From: Ignavibacteriota bacterium | Lineage (GTDB): Bacteria > Bacteroidota > Ignavibacteria > Ignavibacteriales > Ignavibacteriaceae | DNA: 64,000 nucleotides | Direction: 5' to 3' | Assembly (NCBI GenBank): GCA_013285425.1 | Contig: CP053447.1 | Coordinates: forward strand, 126,954 to 190,953 | In this document: positions 1 through 9,060 of the stretch, one piece after another | Position numbering within the stretch: the stretch's first letter is position 1 | Layout: each line of letters begins with the position of its first letter | Notes under the pieces: model-generated | The model's input: only the letters and a program-made list of their open reading frames with translations | The model's database searches: none | Told to the model about the DNA's origin: nothing | Position numbers and translations under genes: made by a program

Positions 1-1
1 A

Positions 2-598
2 ATTCTGAACAAGGGAATACTATCATCAGAATCTGATCATTTAATTTTTATTGATGCTGATTGTGTACCGCACTCTGAATTTATTAAAGAACATCTCAAT
101 GAAAGAGCTGAAAACACTGTTTGCACTGGAAGAAGAGTTAATCTCTCTCAAAAGCTAACTGACTTATTGAATGAAGATAAAATCATAAATGGGTTTTTAG
201 AAAAAAATAATCTTTTACTTCTTGAAGATGCTTTGTTTGGAAAATCGAATTATGTTGAAAAAGGATTTTATTTTGAAAATAAGTTTTTAAGAAAACTATT
301 AAATAAAAAAGTGCGCGGACTTCTCGGCTGTAATTTTTCCCTCTTCAAAAAAGATATGCTTGCGATAAACGGTTTTGATGAACGTTATGAAGCTCCCTCG
401 ATTGGAGAAGATTCCGATGTGCAATTCAGATTGGAATTAAACGGCATAAAAGTAAAATCACTAAATCATATCGCTGTTCAATATCATCTTTATCATAAAC
501 TTCAGGAAAGACTACAAAAAAATCTTGACTTGTTTGACGAAATTAAAAAGACTGAACTATCCTTTACAAAGCATGGATTAATAAAGGAGAGGAAATAA
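2..598 (+). CDS. Glycosyltransferase family 2, C-terminal part (5' end outside window)
   Basis: The frame is open from the window edge, so the N-terminus is missing. The visible part begins near the metal-binding DxD motif (FIDADC), followed by the family 2 acceptor-side pattern GCNFSLFKKD...GFDER and GEDSD, which is the C-terminal catalytic region of GT-A enzymes. It probably transfers a sugar to a cell-surface glycan; donor and acceptor cannot be told. An internal ATG at 167 exists, but the conserved DxD lies upstream of it, so 167 is not the true start. No hydrophobic segment is visible in this part. Confidence 0.8.
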   Translation: MLNKGILSSESDHLIFIDADCVPHSEFIKEHLNERAENTVCTGRRVNLSQKLTDLLNEDKIINGFLEKNNLLLLEDALFGKSNYVEKGFYFENKFLRKLLNKKVRGLLGCNFSLFKKDMLAINGFDERYEAPSIGEDSDVQFRLELNGIKVKSLNHIAVQYHLYHKLQERLQKNLDLFDEIKKTELSFTKHGLIKERK

Positions 599-769
599 TA
601 TTTATAGAAAAAATTGCTTTCTATCTTCGATAATTTTGTTATAGTAGTTTAGTAAAAGTCGTTTTTATTTTTATTATTGTATAAAATATACGGGACTGAT
701 TTTTGTAATAAATATTATAGATTAAAATAATTTAAAATTTTATCATATATTATTTGGGAGGATTACATT

Positions 770-1390
770 ATTAGATTATTTATCCTTTGTTTGTTCTTAT
801 TTTTTCATTCAGCTGTTAATGCTCAACAATATTATAGTTGGTCAGTTGGAAATACCGGAAAAATTTTAAAAACTACTAATGGTGGCACTAACTGGACAAC
901 TCAAAGCAGCGGTACTACAAATGATCTTTACTCAGTTTATTTTGTTAATGAAACCACTGGTTGGGCTGTTGGTTGGTCCGGTAAAATTTTAAAGTCGATC
1001 AATGGAGGTATGAATTGGTCTAGTCAAAGCAGCGGCACTTCACTAGACCTTCGATCAGTCTTTGTTATTCCAGATTCAGTTACAGATGTAAGTGAAGAAC
1101 CGTTAATTAATTTAAGTAATACGATTTTATTAAAAAATCATCCAAATCCTTTTAACCCAAGCACTACGATTACATACAGCATCCCTGATTTTGGTTTAGG
1201 TTCGTTGCCAGTTAAGTTAATCGTTTATAATCTCCTGGGAGAAAAAATAACGACACTTGTTGATGAAGAAAAAAGTTCAGGGTATCATTCAGTTGAATTT
1301 AATGCAAGCAATATTCCAAGTGGTGTTTACATTTATAATCTGACAACAAATGGTCATTCTGTTTCCAAAAAAATGTTGTACCTCAGATAG
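770..1390 (+). CDS. Small secreted Ycf48/BNR-like protein with T9SS sorting domain, probable ATT start
   Basis: Two Ycf48-like repeats (GNTGKILKTTNGGTNW and GWSGKILKSINGGMNW) are followed by a type IX C-terminal sorting domain starting at HPNPFNPS. The protein should be exported by Sec and then anchored or released by T9SS. The usual start choice would be TTG at 791, but it has no ribosome binding site and cuts the signal peptide short. Reading from ATT at 770 gives a complete signal peptide (R-L-F-I-L-C-L-F-L-F-F-H-S-A-V-N-A-Q). A GGGAGG lies at 756-761, eight bases before that ATT. Only two repeats remain, fewer than in typical relatives, so it may be a decayed copy. Role unknown. Confidence 0.65.
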   Translation: MRLFILCLFLFFHSAVNAQQYYSWSVGNTGKILKTTNGGTNWTTQSSGTTNDLYSVYFVNETTGWAVGWSGKILKSINGGMNWSSQSSGTSLDLRSVFVIPDSVTDVSEEPLINLSNTILLKNHPNPFNPSTTITYSIPDFGLGSLPVKLIVYNLLGEKITTLVDEEKSSGYHSVEFNASNIPSGVYIYNLTTNGHSVSKKMLYLR

Positions 1391-1401
1391 ACTTCTTTTT
1401 T

Positions 1402-1432
1402 AGGGACAAGTTACAGCTTGTCCCTGTTTTGT
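1402..1432 (+). terminator. Rho-independent terminator after the T9SS protein gene
   Basis: A perfect 9-bp stem (AGGGACAAG at 1402-1410, CTTGTCCCT at 1417-1425) with a 6-base loop is followed by GTTTTGTT. It lies 12 bases after the stop codon. Confidence 0.8.
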
Positions 1433-1610
1433 TAGATCAAATATTATATCCATTCAATTCTATCGGTCTAAAAAATAATACAAAATCTCATTCTGGCTCA
1501 ACTATTTTAGTAAAACATTAAAAAGTGCCATAATTAATTTGGAACAATTATTGTCATCCCTTATATTCGAAACCGAAATTTCAAATAATCCTAAATAATT
1601 AAGGTTTATA

Positions 1611-2057
1611 ATGATAGATGAGATAGATTTAAGGATTCTCCGCACTTTGCAAAAAAAAGGTAGGACAAAACGAAATGAACTAGCTGATGAAGTAAAACTT
1701 TCTATTCCTTCTGTAAGTGATCGATTGAATAAACTTGAAGAGAAAGGAATCATTGAAGGCTATTACGCTAAACTGAATCGCAAAGAATTTAATTATGATA
1801 TAATGGCGTTTATCCTTGTGATAATGGATTCGTCAAAACATTATAAAAATCTTATAACAAAAGTTGAAAAAATTCCAGAGATACTTGAGTGTCATGCAGT
1901 TCTTGGTGAAGGGTCTCATTTATTAAAAGCCCTTGTAAAAAATACAGAAGCACTCGAAAAGATTCTTTCCGAAATTCAATCCTGGCAGGGTGTAACTGGC
2001 ACTAAAACAACTTATGTGCTTTCCACAGTTAAAGAAACTTTTGAAATTAATGTTTAG
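1611..2057 (+). CDS. Lrp/AsnC family transcriptional regulator
   Basis: 148 residues, normal length for the family. The N-terminal winged helix-turn-helix spans about residues 1-60 (begins IDEIDLRILRTLQ, with recognition region LSIPSVSDRLNKLEEKGII). The C-terminal RAM/ligand-binding domain follows (ECHAVLGEGSHLLKALV), where amino acids usually bind. The gene lies 176 bp upstream of glutamine synthetase on the same strand, so control of glnA or nitrogen metabolism is a fair guess but is inferred from position only. The intervening region holds an inverted repeat at 2089-2115. Confidence 0.9.
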   Translation: MIDEIDLRILRTLQKKGRTKRNELADEVKLSIPSVSDRLNKLEEKGIIEGYYAKLNRKEFNYDIMAFILVIMDSSKHYKNLITKVEKIPEILECHAVLGEGSHLLKALVKNTEALEKILSEIQSWQGVTGTKTTYVLSTVKETFEINV

Positions 2058-2088
2058 CATTGCTTGAAAACAGTTATGCAAATACAAT

Positions 2089-2115
2089 GTCACACAGAGC
2101 TTGTGGAAGTGTGAC
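2089..2115. promoter_or_regulatory. Inverted repeat between lrp-like gene and glnA
   Basis: GTCACAC at 2089-2095 and GTGTGAC at 2109-2115 form perfect 7-base arms 13 bases apart. It could be an operator for the adjacent Lrp-type regulator or a weak hairpin ending its transcript; there is no T-run after it. Function is a guess. Confidence 0.35.
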
Positions 2116-2132
2116 TTAAATATCCAAAAGAT

Positions 2133-2177
2133 TTATCCTTCGATAAGCCTGTCTAACGGTATGCAGGCTCAGGATAA
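2133..2177. repeat. Palindromic interspersed repeat, ATCCTTCG...AGGAT type
   Basis: Nested arms TTATCCT/AGGATAA and GCCTG/CAGGC fold into a two-step hairpin. The outer sequence resembles the repeats at 55028-55096 and 55133-55201 (ATCCTTCG...CTCAGGATAA), which suggests a dispersed short repeat family. It lies about 55 bases upstream of glnA. Confidence 0.5.
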
Positions 2178-2233
2178 TAAAATATAGATTATAGGACAAA
2201 ACTAATTCTAAATTAATAAATAAAGGAAACTAT

Positions 2234-3664
2234 ATGGCAAAATCTTCCAACGGAGCAATTGAAAAGGTGCTCAAGTTTATAAAAGAAAATGGTATCAAAT
2301 TTATTGATATGAAGTTTATGGATTTTCCCGGGCAATGGCAGCATTTTACAATTCCGGTTTCAAATTTTAATGCATCATCTTTTGAAGATGGATATGGATT
2401 CGATGGCTCATCTATCCGCGGGTGGAAATCAATCCACGAAAGTGATATGCTTTTAATTCCGGAGGCTGAAACAATGTTTGTTGATCCTTTTATTGAAGCA
2501 CCAACTATCAGTTTAATTTGTGATGTTTATGAACCTGCAACAAAAGAGAAATATTCCCGGTGTCCGCGCAATATCGCACAAAAGGCTGAAGCTTATCTGA
2601 TTTCAACTTCAATAGCGGATACAGTTTATTACGGACCCGAAGCGGAGTTTTTTGTTTTTGACGATGTAAGATTTGATTCGCAGCCGAATGGAAGTTTCTA
2701 TATTGTTGATTCAATCGAAGGGAAATGGAATACTGGCAGGGAAGAAAATCCAAATCTTGGGTACAAACCAAGATATAAGGAAGGATACTTTCCCGTTCCG
2801 CCGACAGATGCTTTATTGGACCTGAGAAATGAAATGGTAACGAACTTAATCAATTGCGGTATTGATGTGGAAGCACAGCACCATGAAGTTGCGAGTGGTG
2901 GGCAGTGTGAAATTGATTTGCATTTTGCGCCATTGGTAAAAGCTGCCGATCAGTTATTGATGTTTAAATACATTGTAAAAAATACTGCAAAGAAGCACAA
3001 CAAAACTGTTACTTATATGCCAAAACCTATCTTTGGCGACAATGGAAGCGGAATGCATGTTCATACTTCGTTATGGAAAAAAGGAAAACCCTTATTTGCC
3101 GGCTCCGGTTATGCTGGTTTAAGTGAAATGGGATTATATTTTATCGGCGGTTTACTTAAACACGCACCAAGTTTACTTGCATTTACAAATCCAACTACAA
3201 ACTCTTATAAGAGATTAGTCCCTGGCTATGAAGCGCCTGTTAATCTTGCTTACTCACAAAGAAACAGAAGTGCATCAATAAGAATTCCGATGTATTCAAA
3301 TTCTCCCAAATCAAAAAGAGTTGAGTTCAGATGTCCTGATGCATCCGGCAATCCTTATCTCGGATTTTCTGCAATGTTATTGGCTGGTCTGGATGGAATA
3401 ATTAATCGGATTGACCCCGGCGAACCTCTTGATAAAGATATTTATGATATGGAACCTGAAGAACTAAAGGATGTTCCCTCTACCCCGGGCAGTTTAGAAG
3501 AAGCATTAAAAGTTTTAGAAAATGATCACGAATATTTGTTAAAAGGTGATGTGTTTACAGAAGATGTAATTGATGCCTGGATAAAATATAAAATGGATAA
3601 GGAAGTAAAACCAATGGCGCTTCAGCCGCATCCTTATGAGTTTAGTTTATATTACGATGTTTAA
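2234..3664 (+). CDS. glnA: Glutamine synthetase type I
   Basis: 476 residues, normal for dodecameric GSI. It makes glutamine from glutamate, ammonia and ATP in the cytoplasm. Visible signatures: [10 protein letters not shown] near the N-terminus, [10 protein letters not shown] (metal-binding glutamate), [11 protein letters not shown], the ATP region [10 protein letters not shown] and the glutamate-binding [10 protein letters not shown]. Tyr404 sits in [11 protein letters not shown], matching the adenylylated tyrosine region of Escherichia coli GlnA, so this looks like the GSI-beta class that can be regulated by adenylylation. The start has AAAGGAAAC just upstream. It follows an Lrp-type regulator on the same strand. 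A palindromic repeat follows the stop and probably serves as terminator. Confidence 0.97.
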   Translation: MAKSSNGAIEKVLKFIKENGIKFIDMKFMDFPGQWQHFTIPVSNFNASSFEDGYGFDGSSIRGWKSIHESDMLLIPEAETMFVDPFIEAPTISLICDVYEPATKEKYSRCPRNIAQKAEAYLISTSIADTVYYGPEAEFFVFDDVRFDSQPNGSFYIVDSIEGKWNTGREENPNLGYKPRYKEGYFPVPPTDALLDLRNEMVTNLINCGIDVEAQHHEVASGGQCEIDLHFAPLVKAADQLLMFKYIVKNTAKKHNKTVTYMPKPIFGDNGSGMHVHTSLWKKGKPLFAGSGYAGLSEMGLYFIGGLLKHAPSLLAFTNPTTNSYKRLVPGYEAPVNLAYSQRNRSASIRIPMYSNSPKSKRVEFRCPDASGNPYLGFSAMLLAGLDGIINRIDPGEPLDKDIYDMEPEELKDVPSTPGSLEEALKVLENDHEYLLKGDVFTEDVIDAWIKYKMDKEVKPMALQPHPYEFSLYYDV

Positions 3665-3681
3665 TTAATAATGTGGTTGTA

Positions 3682-3752
3682 ATTGCGAGTGAAACGAAGC
3701 AATCTGTTTTAAAATTACAGATTGCTTCACTCGCAGACTCGTTCGTAATGAC
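3682..3752. repeat. Palindromic interspersed repeat (GCGAGTGAAGCAATCTG type)
   Basis: The left arm GCGAGTGAAACGAAGCAATCTG (3685-3706) pairs with CAGATTGCTTCACTCGC (3718-3734), apart from a short bulge. The element ends in GTAATGAC. Relatives lie at 35040-35124, 35963-36038 and 42064-42131, always just after a gene. Here it fills the gap between convergent glnA and the ArsC-like gene and touches the latter's stop codon, so it may also act as a two-way terminator. Confidence 0.7.
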
Positions 3753-4090
3753 TAGTCTTTTAACCACTCTTTCCATACTTCAGGCTTGTATCCAACAGTA
3801 ACTAATCTTTCATTTCTCACTATTGGAGTTTTAAGCAGCAGTGGATCAGACAACAATTCCTCTTCAATATCAAAAACCTTATACTGCATTCCACGATCAT
3901 TAAATCTCTTACTTTCCCTGTCAATTAGATCATCCAAAGGAATTACTCTTGTAATATTATCAAGCTCACCTTTAGCTAAACCTTTTTCAGTTAAGTCACG
4001 AAAATGAAATTGAATTCTTCTTTCCTTAAAGAAACGCTCAGCTTTTTGAGTTTCTCTACATTTTTTTGTGCCAATGATTTGAATATTCAT
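3752..4090 (-). CDS. ArsC/Spx-family thioredoxin-fold protein
   Basis: 112 residues with the pattern IIGTKKCRETQKAERFF (Cys11 in the redox position of ArsC/Spx proteins), central DNITRVIPLDDLIDRESKRF and C-terminal LLLKTPIVRNERLVTVGYKPEVWKEWL. The TPIV cis-proline region is typical. A second Cys in a CxxC is absent. Whether it reduces arsenate or only binds partners as Spx does cannot be told; no arsenic genes lie nearby. The frame continues upstream to 4189, but the first 33 residues there are unlike the family, so the ATG at 4090 is chosen. Confidence 0.8.
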   Translation of the reverse strand: MNIQIIGTKKCRETQKAERFFKERRIQFHFRDLTEKGLAKGELDNITRVIPLDDLIDRESKRFNDRGMQYKVFDIEEELLSDPLLLKTPIVRNERLVTVGYKPEVWKEWLKD

Positions 4091-4257
4091 CAAAGTAAGA
4101 TTAAAAATTATTTTGTATTTAAATATAAAGAATAGATAATTCTTAAAAGTTGATTTAGTTGTAAGCTCCAAAGTAAAACCAATTGGCAATTGAATGAAAA
4201 AACCCTACAAATATCTAATTATTAAATAAGAAATAAATAATTGTATTGCACAAACAG

Positions 4258-4288
4258 TTTCATAATACCGGAATATATTTTTAATTTG
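4258..4288 (+). promoter_or_regulatory. Possible Bacteroidetes-type promoter of the S46 peptidase gene
   Basis: TTTC (4258-4261), 19 bases, then TTAATTTG (4281-4288) resembles TTTG-N19-TAnnTTTG with two mismatches. It lies 31 bases before the chosen ATG. Confidence 0.35.
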
Positions 4289-4319
4289 CAATCAGTAAAT
4301 CATCAATTTGGAAAGTTCA

Positions 4320-6437
4320 ATGAAAAAAAAATTAGAATTTAAAATCATAGTATTAATAACTCTTATTCTAAACGGGTTTCTTTCAGCACAATCTTATTAT
4401 GGGTTTAATCCCGATACCGTAAAGGCACAGAAATATGATATGGGTAAAATGTGGACTTTTGAAAATCCGCCGATTGATTATTTTGAAAAAGAATATGGCT
4501 TCAAACCCTCTGCCGGGTTACTTGAGAAATTTCAGAAAAGTGCATTAAAGTTTGGCGGCGGCTGTTCAGCTTCTTTCATTTCAGAAGATGGATTGATTAT
4601 GACAAATCATCATTGTGTGCGCGATATATTAAAAAATGTTCAGAAAGAAAATGAAAATATTTTAAGAGATGGATTTTTTGCTGTCAATTTAAATGATGAA
4701 AGAACCGTGCCCAAATTAAAAGTTGAGCAATTGATAGTTATAAAAGATGTTACGGATGAAATTCAATCTTCAATGGATAAAGGTAAAACTGATGAAGAAA
4801 AAGTTGAATTGAGAGATAGTGCAATTAATAAAATTAAATCTCTGGCGTCAGGTCAGAATCCCGAATTAGTCTTTAAAGTGATCTCATTATATAACGGTGG
4901 AAAGTATTCTCTTTACGGTTACAAAGTTTATAATGATATTAGATTAGTTTTTGTGCCTGAGTTATTTGTTGCAAAACTCGGCGGTAATCCCGATAATTTT
5001 ACTTTCCCGCGCTATGGTTTGGATTGTGCATTCCTTCGTGCTTATGAAAATGGAAAACCGGTTAAAACGGATTTTTATTTCAACTGGAATAACGAGGACA
5101 TTGTTGAAGATCAGCCGGTATTTGTAATCGGAAATCCCGGCAGAACAAACAGAATTTATACTATGGCACAGATAGAATTTGCCAGAGATATCCAATACCC
5201 AATGCTGGTAAGTATGCTAAAGGAAATGTACGATATTTATGAGAAAAAAGTAGAAGAAGATAATGCACAGGATTTCAATTTAATTGCGAGACTTTATGGA
5301 ATCGGTAATGCACTTAAAGTATATGAGGGAACTTATAAAGCATTACTTGATCCCTATTTAGTAGCACGGAAGAAGGATTTTGAAAAACACTTCAAGGAAG
5401 CAGTACAGAGTGATGATAAGTTAAACGAAAAGTATGGAAGTATTTGGAACGAAATTGAAAGTGCAAGGAAAGAGATGGGAAAAAATGTTCGGAAAGCTTT
5501 TGCTTATTCGATAACCGGTTTTGTTTCACCACAATATTTAGCAATGGCTAATAAACTTGTTCAGTATGCTAAAGATTTAAAAAGTGATAAGATCACTAAA
5601 GAAGTGTACGATTCATTAAGTGCAAAAATATTTCCGCAGGACTTTGATACAGAATTAGAAAATAAACTGCTGGTTATAAAATTAAATATTATAAAGAATA
5701 ATTTGCCTGATGATGATAGAATTGTCTCGAAGTTAATTGGTGATAAATCAACAAAACAAGCTGCTGATGAAATGATAAGAAAATCTGAATTCACTTCGTC
5801 CGAAAAATTATTAAAACTTGCAAGGGCAGGTGCTGATGCAGTTCTTAATTCTGATGATCCATTTATCTTTTTTGTATTAAACACCCAGGATGAGTTGGCA
5901 AAAGTAGTGGATGATAATAAATCCCGCATAGATAAAGAAGAAATTCTCAATCAAATGCTCGGTGAAGCTTTGTATAAAGTCTATGGTGATGCAATTCCAC
6001 CTGATGCAACGGGAACTTTGCGATTGGCAGACGGAATAGTTAAAGGATATAATTACAACGGTACAAAAGCTCCGGTTAAAACTACTTTTTACGGCTCATT
6101 AGACCGCTATTATTCATTTAACAAAAAGTTTCCTTTTAATTTGCCGGCATATTGGGAAAATCTTCCTGAAGAATTTAATCCGGCAACATCATTAAATTTT
6201 GTAAGCACAAACGATATCGTCGGAGGGAACTCAGGAAGTCCCGTTGTCAATATTAATGGTGAAATAGTGGGACTTGCATTTGATGGAAACATTGAAAGCT
6301 TGCCAAGTAATTTTATATACACAACCGAAGCAAACCGAACTGTTAGTGTAAGCGCTTTGGGAATGATAGAAGCAATTCGTGATCTTTACAAAATGAATAA
6401 CTTAGCTAATGAGATCTTAAATGGAAAAATAAATTGA
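4320..6437 (+). CDS. S46 family dipeptidyl peptidase (DPP7/DPP11 type), secreted
   Basis: About 705 residues, normal for S46 peptidases, which cut dipeptides from the N-termini of oligopeptides in the periplasm. A signal peptide is clear (KKKLEFK, hydrophobic core, then SAQ). Chymotrypsin-fold catalytic signatures are present: histidine in TNHHCV and nucleophile serine in GGNSGSPVV. The residue separating DPP7 from DPP11 lies in GLAFDGN, where Gly fits DPP7 (hydrophobic P1) rather than the Arg of acidic-specific DPP11. The ATG at 4320 is preferred over an in-frame TTG at 4308 because it starts the signal peptide cleanly. The next gene starts 8 bp after the stop, so they are probably co-transcribed. 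Confidence 0.92.
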   Translation: MKKKLEFKIIVLITLILNGFLSAQSYYGFNPDTVKAQKYDMGKMWTFENPPIDYFEKEYGFKPSAGLLEKFQKSALKFGGGCSASFISEDGLIMTNHHCVRDILKNVQKENENILRDGFFAVNLNDERTVPKLKVEQLIVIKDVTDEIQSSMDKGKTDEEKVELRDSAINKIKSLASGQNPELVFKVISLYNGGKYSLYGYKVYNDIRLVFVPELFVAKLGGNPDNFTFPRYGLDCAFLRAYENGKPVKTDFYFNWNNEDIVEDQPVFVIGNPGRTNRIYTMAQIEFARDIQYPMLVSMLKEMYDIYEKKVEEDNAQDFNLIARLYGIGNALKVYEGTYKALLDPYLVARKKDFEKHFKEAVQSDDKLNEKYGSIWNEIESARKEMGKNVRKAFAYSITGFVSPQYLAMANKLVQYAKDLKSDKITKEVYDSLSAKIFPQDFDTELENKLLVIKLNIIKNNLPDDDRIVSKLIGDKSTKQAADEMIRKSEFTSSEKLLKLARAGADAVLNSDDPFIFFVLNTQDELAKVVDDNKSRIDKEEILNQMLGEALYKVYGDAIPPDATGTLRLADGIVKGYNYNGTKAPVKTTFYGSLDRYYSFNKKFPFNLPAYWENLPEEFNPATSLNFVSTNDIVGGNSGSPVVNINGEIVGLAFDGNIESLPSNFIYTTEANRTVSVSALGMIEAIRDLYKMNNLANEILNGKIN

Positions 6438-6445
6438 GAGGAAAA

Positions 6446-7009
6446 ATGAAACTAAAAATTCTTATTGTTGCTCTGATTCTTGTAAGCATTTCGTCTGCTC
6501 AGGAATATCATCGTAAAGAGAAAAAAGATTACAAAGACATAGAGCTTAAAGAAATTGTAATGCTTATATCATCCAATTTCGAAAGACTTGAAAGAGAATA
6601 CTTAACAAAATTAAGCTATCGTGATTATAACCGTGCTAAATCAATTTTAATAGATAGTTATAATCTTCTTAATTCAATACCGTTAAATGATGAGCATTAC
6701 GATGAACTGCCATTACCAATTTCCAGATCAGATTTTAATGGGCTGATTGAAAGTGTAAAAAATGAAGGATTTGATTCTGATAAGCTCAGTGTTATTTCCA
6801 TTGCATCCGATTATCATTATTTTCTGGTTGAGCAGGTGCTGGATTTAATGGATCTGTTTGTGATGTCTGACAGCAAGTTAGAAGTTATTAAGATGACTTA
6901 TCCTAATATAATTGATAAGAATAATAATTTTAGATTAATCAGTGCTTTTACTTTTTCAACTGATAAAGACGAAGTGAAAAAAATTATCAGCTCATATCCC
7001 GGCAATTAA
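6446..7009 (+). CDS. Small exported protein of unknown function
   Basis: 187 residues. The ATG at 6446 has GAGAGG (6436-6441) upstream and begins a signal peptide ending SISSAQ. The mature part is charged and mostly helical in appearance, with no cysteine and no motif I recognise. It sits 8 bp after the S46 peptidase gene and its stop overlaps the ATG of the SMR transporter by one base, so the three genes look like one operon. It may act in the periplasm with the peptidase, but that rests on position only. Confidence 0.75.
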   Translation: MKLKILIVALILVSISSAQEYHRKEKKDYKDIELKEIVMLISSNFERLEREYLTKLSYRDYNRAKSILIDSYNLLNSIPLNDEHYDELPLPISRSDFNGLIESVKNEGFDSDKLSVISIASDYHYFLVEQVLDLMDLFVMSDSKLEVIKMTYPNIIDKNNNFRLISAFTFSTDKDEVKKIISSYPGN

Positions 7010-7338
7010 TGTACTGGTTAATATTATTTATCGCTGGTTTATTCGAAGTTGCCTGGGCAATCGGATTGAAATATTCAGAAGGCTTTTCAAAACTCTGGCC
7101 TTCCGTATTTACAATTGTAAGTATGATTATCTCAATGGGGATGCTTGCTTATTCGATAAAACATCTTCCGGTCGGGACTGCCTATGCTGTTTGGACAGGA
7201 ATTGGAGCAATCGGAACCGCAATACTCGGAATGATTCTGTTCGGCGAATCGAAAGAATTAATCAGAATATTTTTTATCTTTTTAATTGTTGTTGGTATTG
7301 TGGGATTAAAAGTGTTTTCAGATGATTTGGCTAATTAA
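7009..7338 (+). CDS. SMR family exporter, Gdx/SugE subtype
   Basis: 109 residues with four transmembrane segments, normal for small multidrug resistance proteins. Glu13 in [17 protein letters not shown] is the conserved proton/substrate-coupling acid. Trp16 and the following [14 protein letters not shown] match the Gdx/SugE branch, known to export guanidinium, more than EmrE. The ATG overlaps the previous stop (TAATG). I saw no guanidine riboswitch in the upstream genes' spacers. The link with a peptidase operon is unexplained. Confidence 0.88.
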   Translation: MYWLILFIAGLFEVAWAIGLKYSEGFSKLWPSVFTIVSMIISMGMLAYSIKHLPVGTAYAVWTGIGAIGTAILGMILFGESKELIRIFFIFLIVVGIVGLKVFSDDLAN

Positions 7339-7351
7339 CATTTAATTAATT

Positions 7352-7385
7352 GCGGATTTGTAATTAATCCGCTTTTATTATTTTT
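7352..7385. terminator. Terminator between convergent gdx-like and DUF2459 genes
   Basis: GCGGATT (7352-7358) and AATCCGC (7366-7372) form a 7-bp stem followed by TTTTATTATTTTT. The stem overlaps the stop codon of the minus-strand gene. Confidence 0.75.
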
Positions 7386-8017
7386 CCAATTTCTGAAAGT
7401 TCATTAAACAACTGCTCAGTCAGAACAACATTCTCATCAATTTTTATTTCTGCACAATTGAGGCATTTGGCAAGCCATGTATTACAAGTATTAAAAAGAT
7501 GATAGCTATCGTTTGCTTTATAGAAAACTATTTTTCCCTCAGCTTTTTTGCTTAAAATGATTGGGATGTTATTTGTATCCAACAGGAATGTATTGTTTAT
7601 AAATCCACATATTTTTGATAGCTGATCTTTTGTTATCTCTAGTTCAATAACAACTTCTGACAGATCAAAATACTCTTCTTTAGTAAGATTAAATCCTTCG
7701 ACCCGTAAAGCGGAAGGTGTTGAATAAAACAAAGCCATAATTGCCAAACCCAAATCAAATCCGGGATGTTGATAAAACTCTTCATCGCCCCAGCCGATAT
7801 CTATCAGATTATACTTTTTAAAATTGTCATATTCTAAGAATCTGCCGGAATTCAGGTCTTTTGTATTAAACACAATAGCGGTGTGCCAGTTTTGTTTTAC
7901 AAAATAGATTGTGTATTTCTGGTCGGTGTTTAACTGATTATCTGTTACAAAATATTGCAATGAGAGATTCAAAAAGAGGAAAATGAGAAAAAAAATTATT
8001 AAGTTATAAGTGTTCAT
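7364..8017 (-). CDS. DUF2459 family protein
   Basis: 217 residues with a hydrophobic N-terminal segment (signal anchor or signal peptide). Family-like motifs are QNWHTAIVF, DIGWGDEEFYQHPGF and FNTCNTWLAKCL. The His and Cys of these motifs resemble those of papain-like or NlpC-type hydrolases, but I know no proven activity. The family name also appears as a conserved protein of urease regions; no urease genes are here. It is divergent from the isoaspartyl peptidase gene, with 38 bp between starts. Confidence 0.75.
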   Translation of the reverse strand: MNTYNLIIFFLIFLFLNLSLQYFVTDNQLNTDQKYTIYFVKQNWHTAIVFNTKDLNSGRFLEYDNFKKYNLIDIGWGDEEFYQHPGFDLGLAIMALFYSTPSALRVEGFNLTKEEYFDLSEVVIELEITKDQLSKICGFINNTFLLDTNNIPIILSKKAEGKIVFYKANDSYHLFNTCNTWLAKCLNCAEIKIDENVVLTEQLFNELSEIGKIIKAD

Positions 8018-8055
8018 CGCTCGTTATTTGTTTTCTAAAAAAAGAGGAGACCGTT

Positions 8056-9033
8056 TTGAACTTAAAAATCTACCTGATAATAATAATATTTTTTCTGATA
8101 TCATTCATTCCGTTTAATTCTAATTATTTAATTGCCCAGCAGGAAGGCGGTAAATATACAATTGTAATTCATGGCGGGGCAGGATATTTTTCTAAAGACA
8201 CACCTGAAGAAATTAAACAACAATATATTAATTCCCTTACGGAAGCATTAAACATCGGTAAAAATATTCTCTCAGGCGGAGGAACCAGCTTAGATGCAGT
8301 TGAAAAAGTTATCAATTATCTGGAAGATAATATTTTATTTAATGCAGGCAGAGGCGCTGTATTTACATCAGAAGGGAAACATGAACTGGATGCCTCAATT
8401 ATGCAGGGCAAAGATCTTACAAGCGGTGCAGTTGCAGGAGTAACAATTATTAAAAATCCAATTTCACTTGCCAGATTAGTAATGGAAAAAACTGAGCATG
8501 TTTTATTTGCTGGACGAGGAGCAGATGAGCTTGGTATTCAGTTTGGAGTTGATATTGTTCCCAATTCATATTTCCACGATTCTACAAATTACCACAAGTG
8601 GTTAAGATCAAACTTACCAAAGCAGCAGGGAGAAACAGTTGGCTGCGTTGCCCTTGATAATTATAGCAACATTACAGCAGGAACATCAACCGGTGGAAGA
8701 CAAAACAAAATGCCCGGAAGAGTCGGTGATTCACCTTTAATTAATGCCGGAACTTATGCAAACAATAAAACCTGTGGTGTATCAGCAACCGGAATCGGAG
8801 AGCTGTTTATTAAAAATACTGCCGCCTTTATTATTTCTGCTTTGATGGAATATAAAGGATATACCTTAAAGCAAGCTTGTGATGAATTAATTTTTAACCG
8901 GTTACCGGAAAACAGCGGAGGAATTATTGCTGTTGATAAGGAAGGCAATTTCGAAATGCCGTTTAATACTTACAGTATGATGAGAGCTGCTGCTAATAAT
9001 AAAGGCGTTTTTAAAGTAGAGATCTGGAAGTAA
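8056..9033 (+). CDS. iaaA: Isoaspartyl peptidase / L-asparaginase, Ntn-hydrolase type
   Basis: 325 residues, type 2 asparaginase family. The precursor cleaves itself before Thr194 (GETVGCVALD) to give alpha and beta chains; that Thr is then the nucleophile. Other signatures are VIHGGAG near the N-terminus, FNAGRGAVFT, LDASIM and STGGRQNKMPGRVGDSP. It removes isoaspartyl residues from peptides or hydrolyses asparagine. An N-terminal signal peptide ending near LIAQ implies export. The start is TTG at 8056, supported by AGAGGAGA five bases upstream. The DinB gene follows after 27 bp with its own GGAGG, so an operon is likely. Confidence 0.93.
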   Translation: MNLKIYLIIIIFFLISFIPFNSNYLIAQQEGGKYTIVIHGGAGYFSKDTPEEIKQQYINSLTEALNIGKNILSGGGTSLDAVEKVINYLEDNILFNAGRGAVFTSEGKHELDASIMQGKDLTSGAVAGVTIIKNPISLARLVMEKTEHVLFAGRGADELGIQFGVDIVPNSYFHDSTNYHKWLRSNLPKQQGETVGCVALDNYSNITAGTSTGGRQNKMPGRVGDSPLINAGTYANNKTCGVSATGIGELFIKNTAAFIISALMEYKGYTLKQACDELIFNRLPENSGGIIAVDKEGNFEMPFNTYSMMRAAANNKGVFKVEIWK

Positions 9034-9060
9034 TCTTTAACTATTTCTATTGGAGGATTT

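Noticed and set aside
5561..5950. A 129-codon minus-strand frame inside the S46 peptidase gene
   Set aside because: Shadow of the plus-strand gene, Ser-rich, with no start signals or family features.
6800..7008. Guanidine riboswitch before the SMR exporter
   Set aside because: The upstream sequence is coding and the exporter ATG overlaps the previous stop. No conserved riboswitch core was seen.
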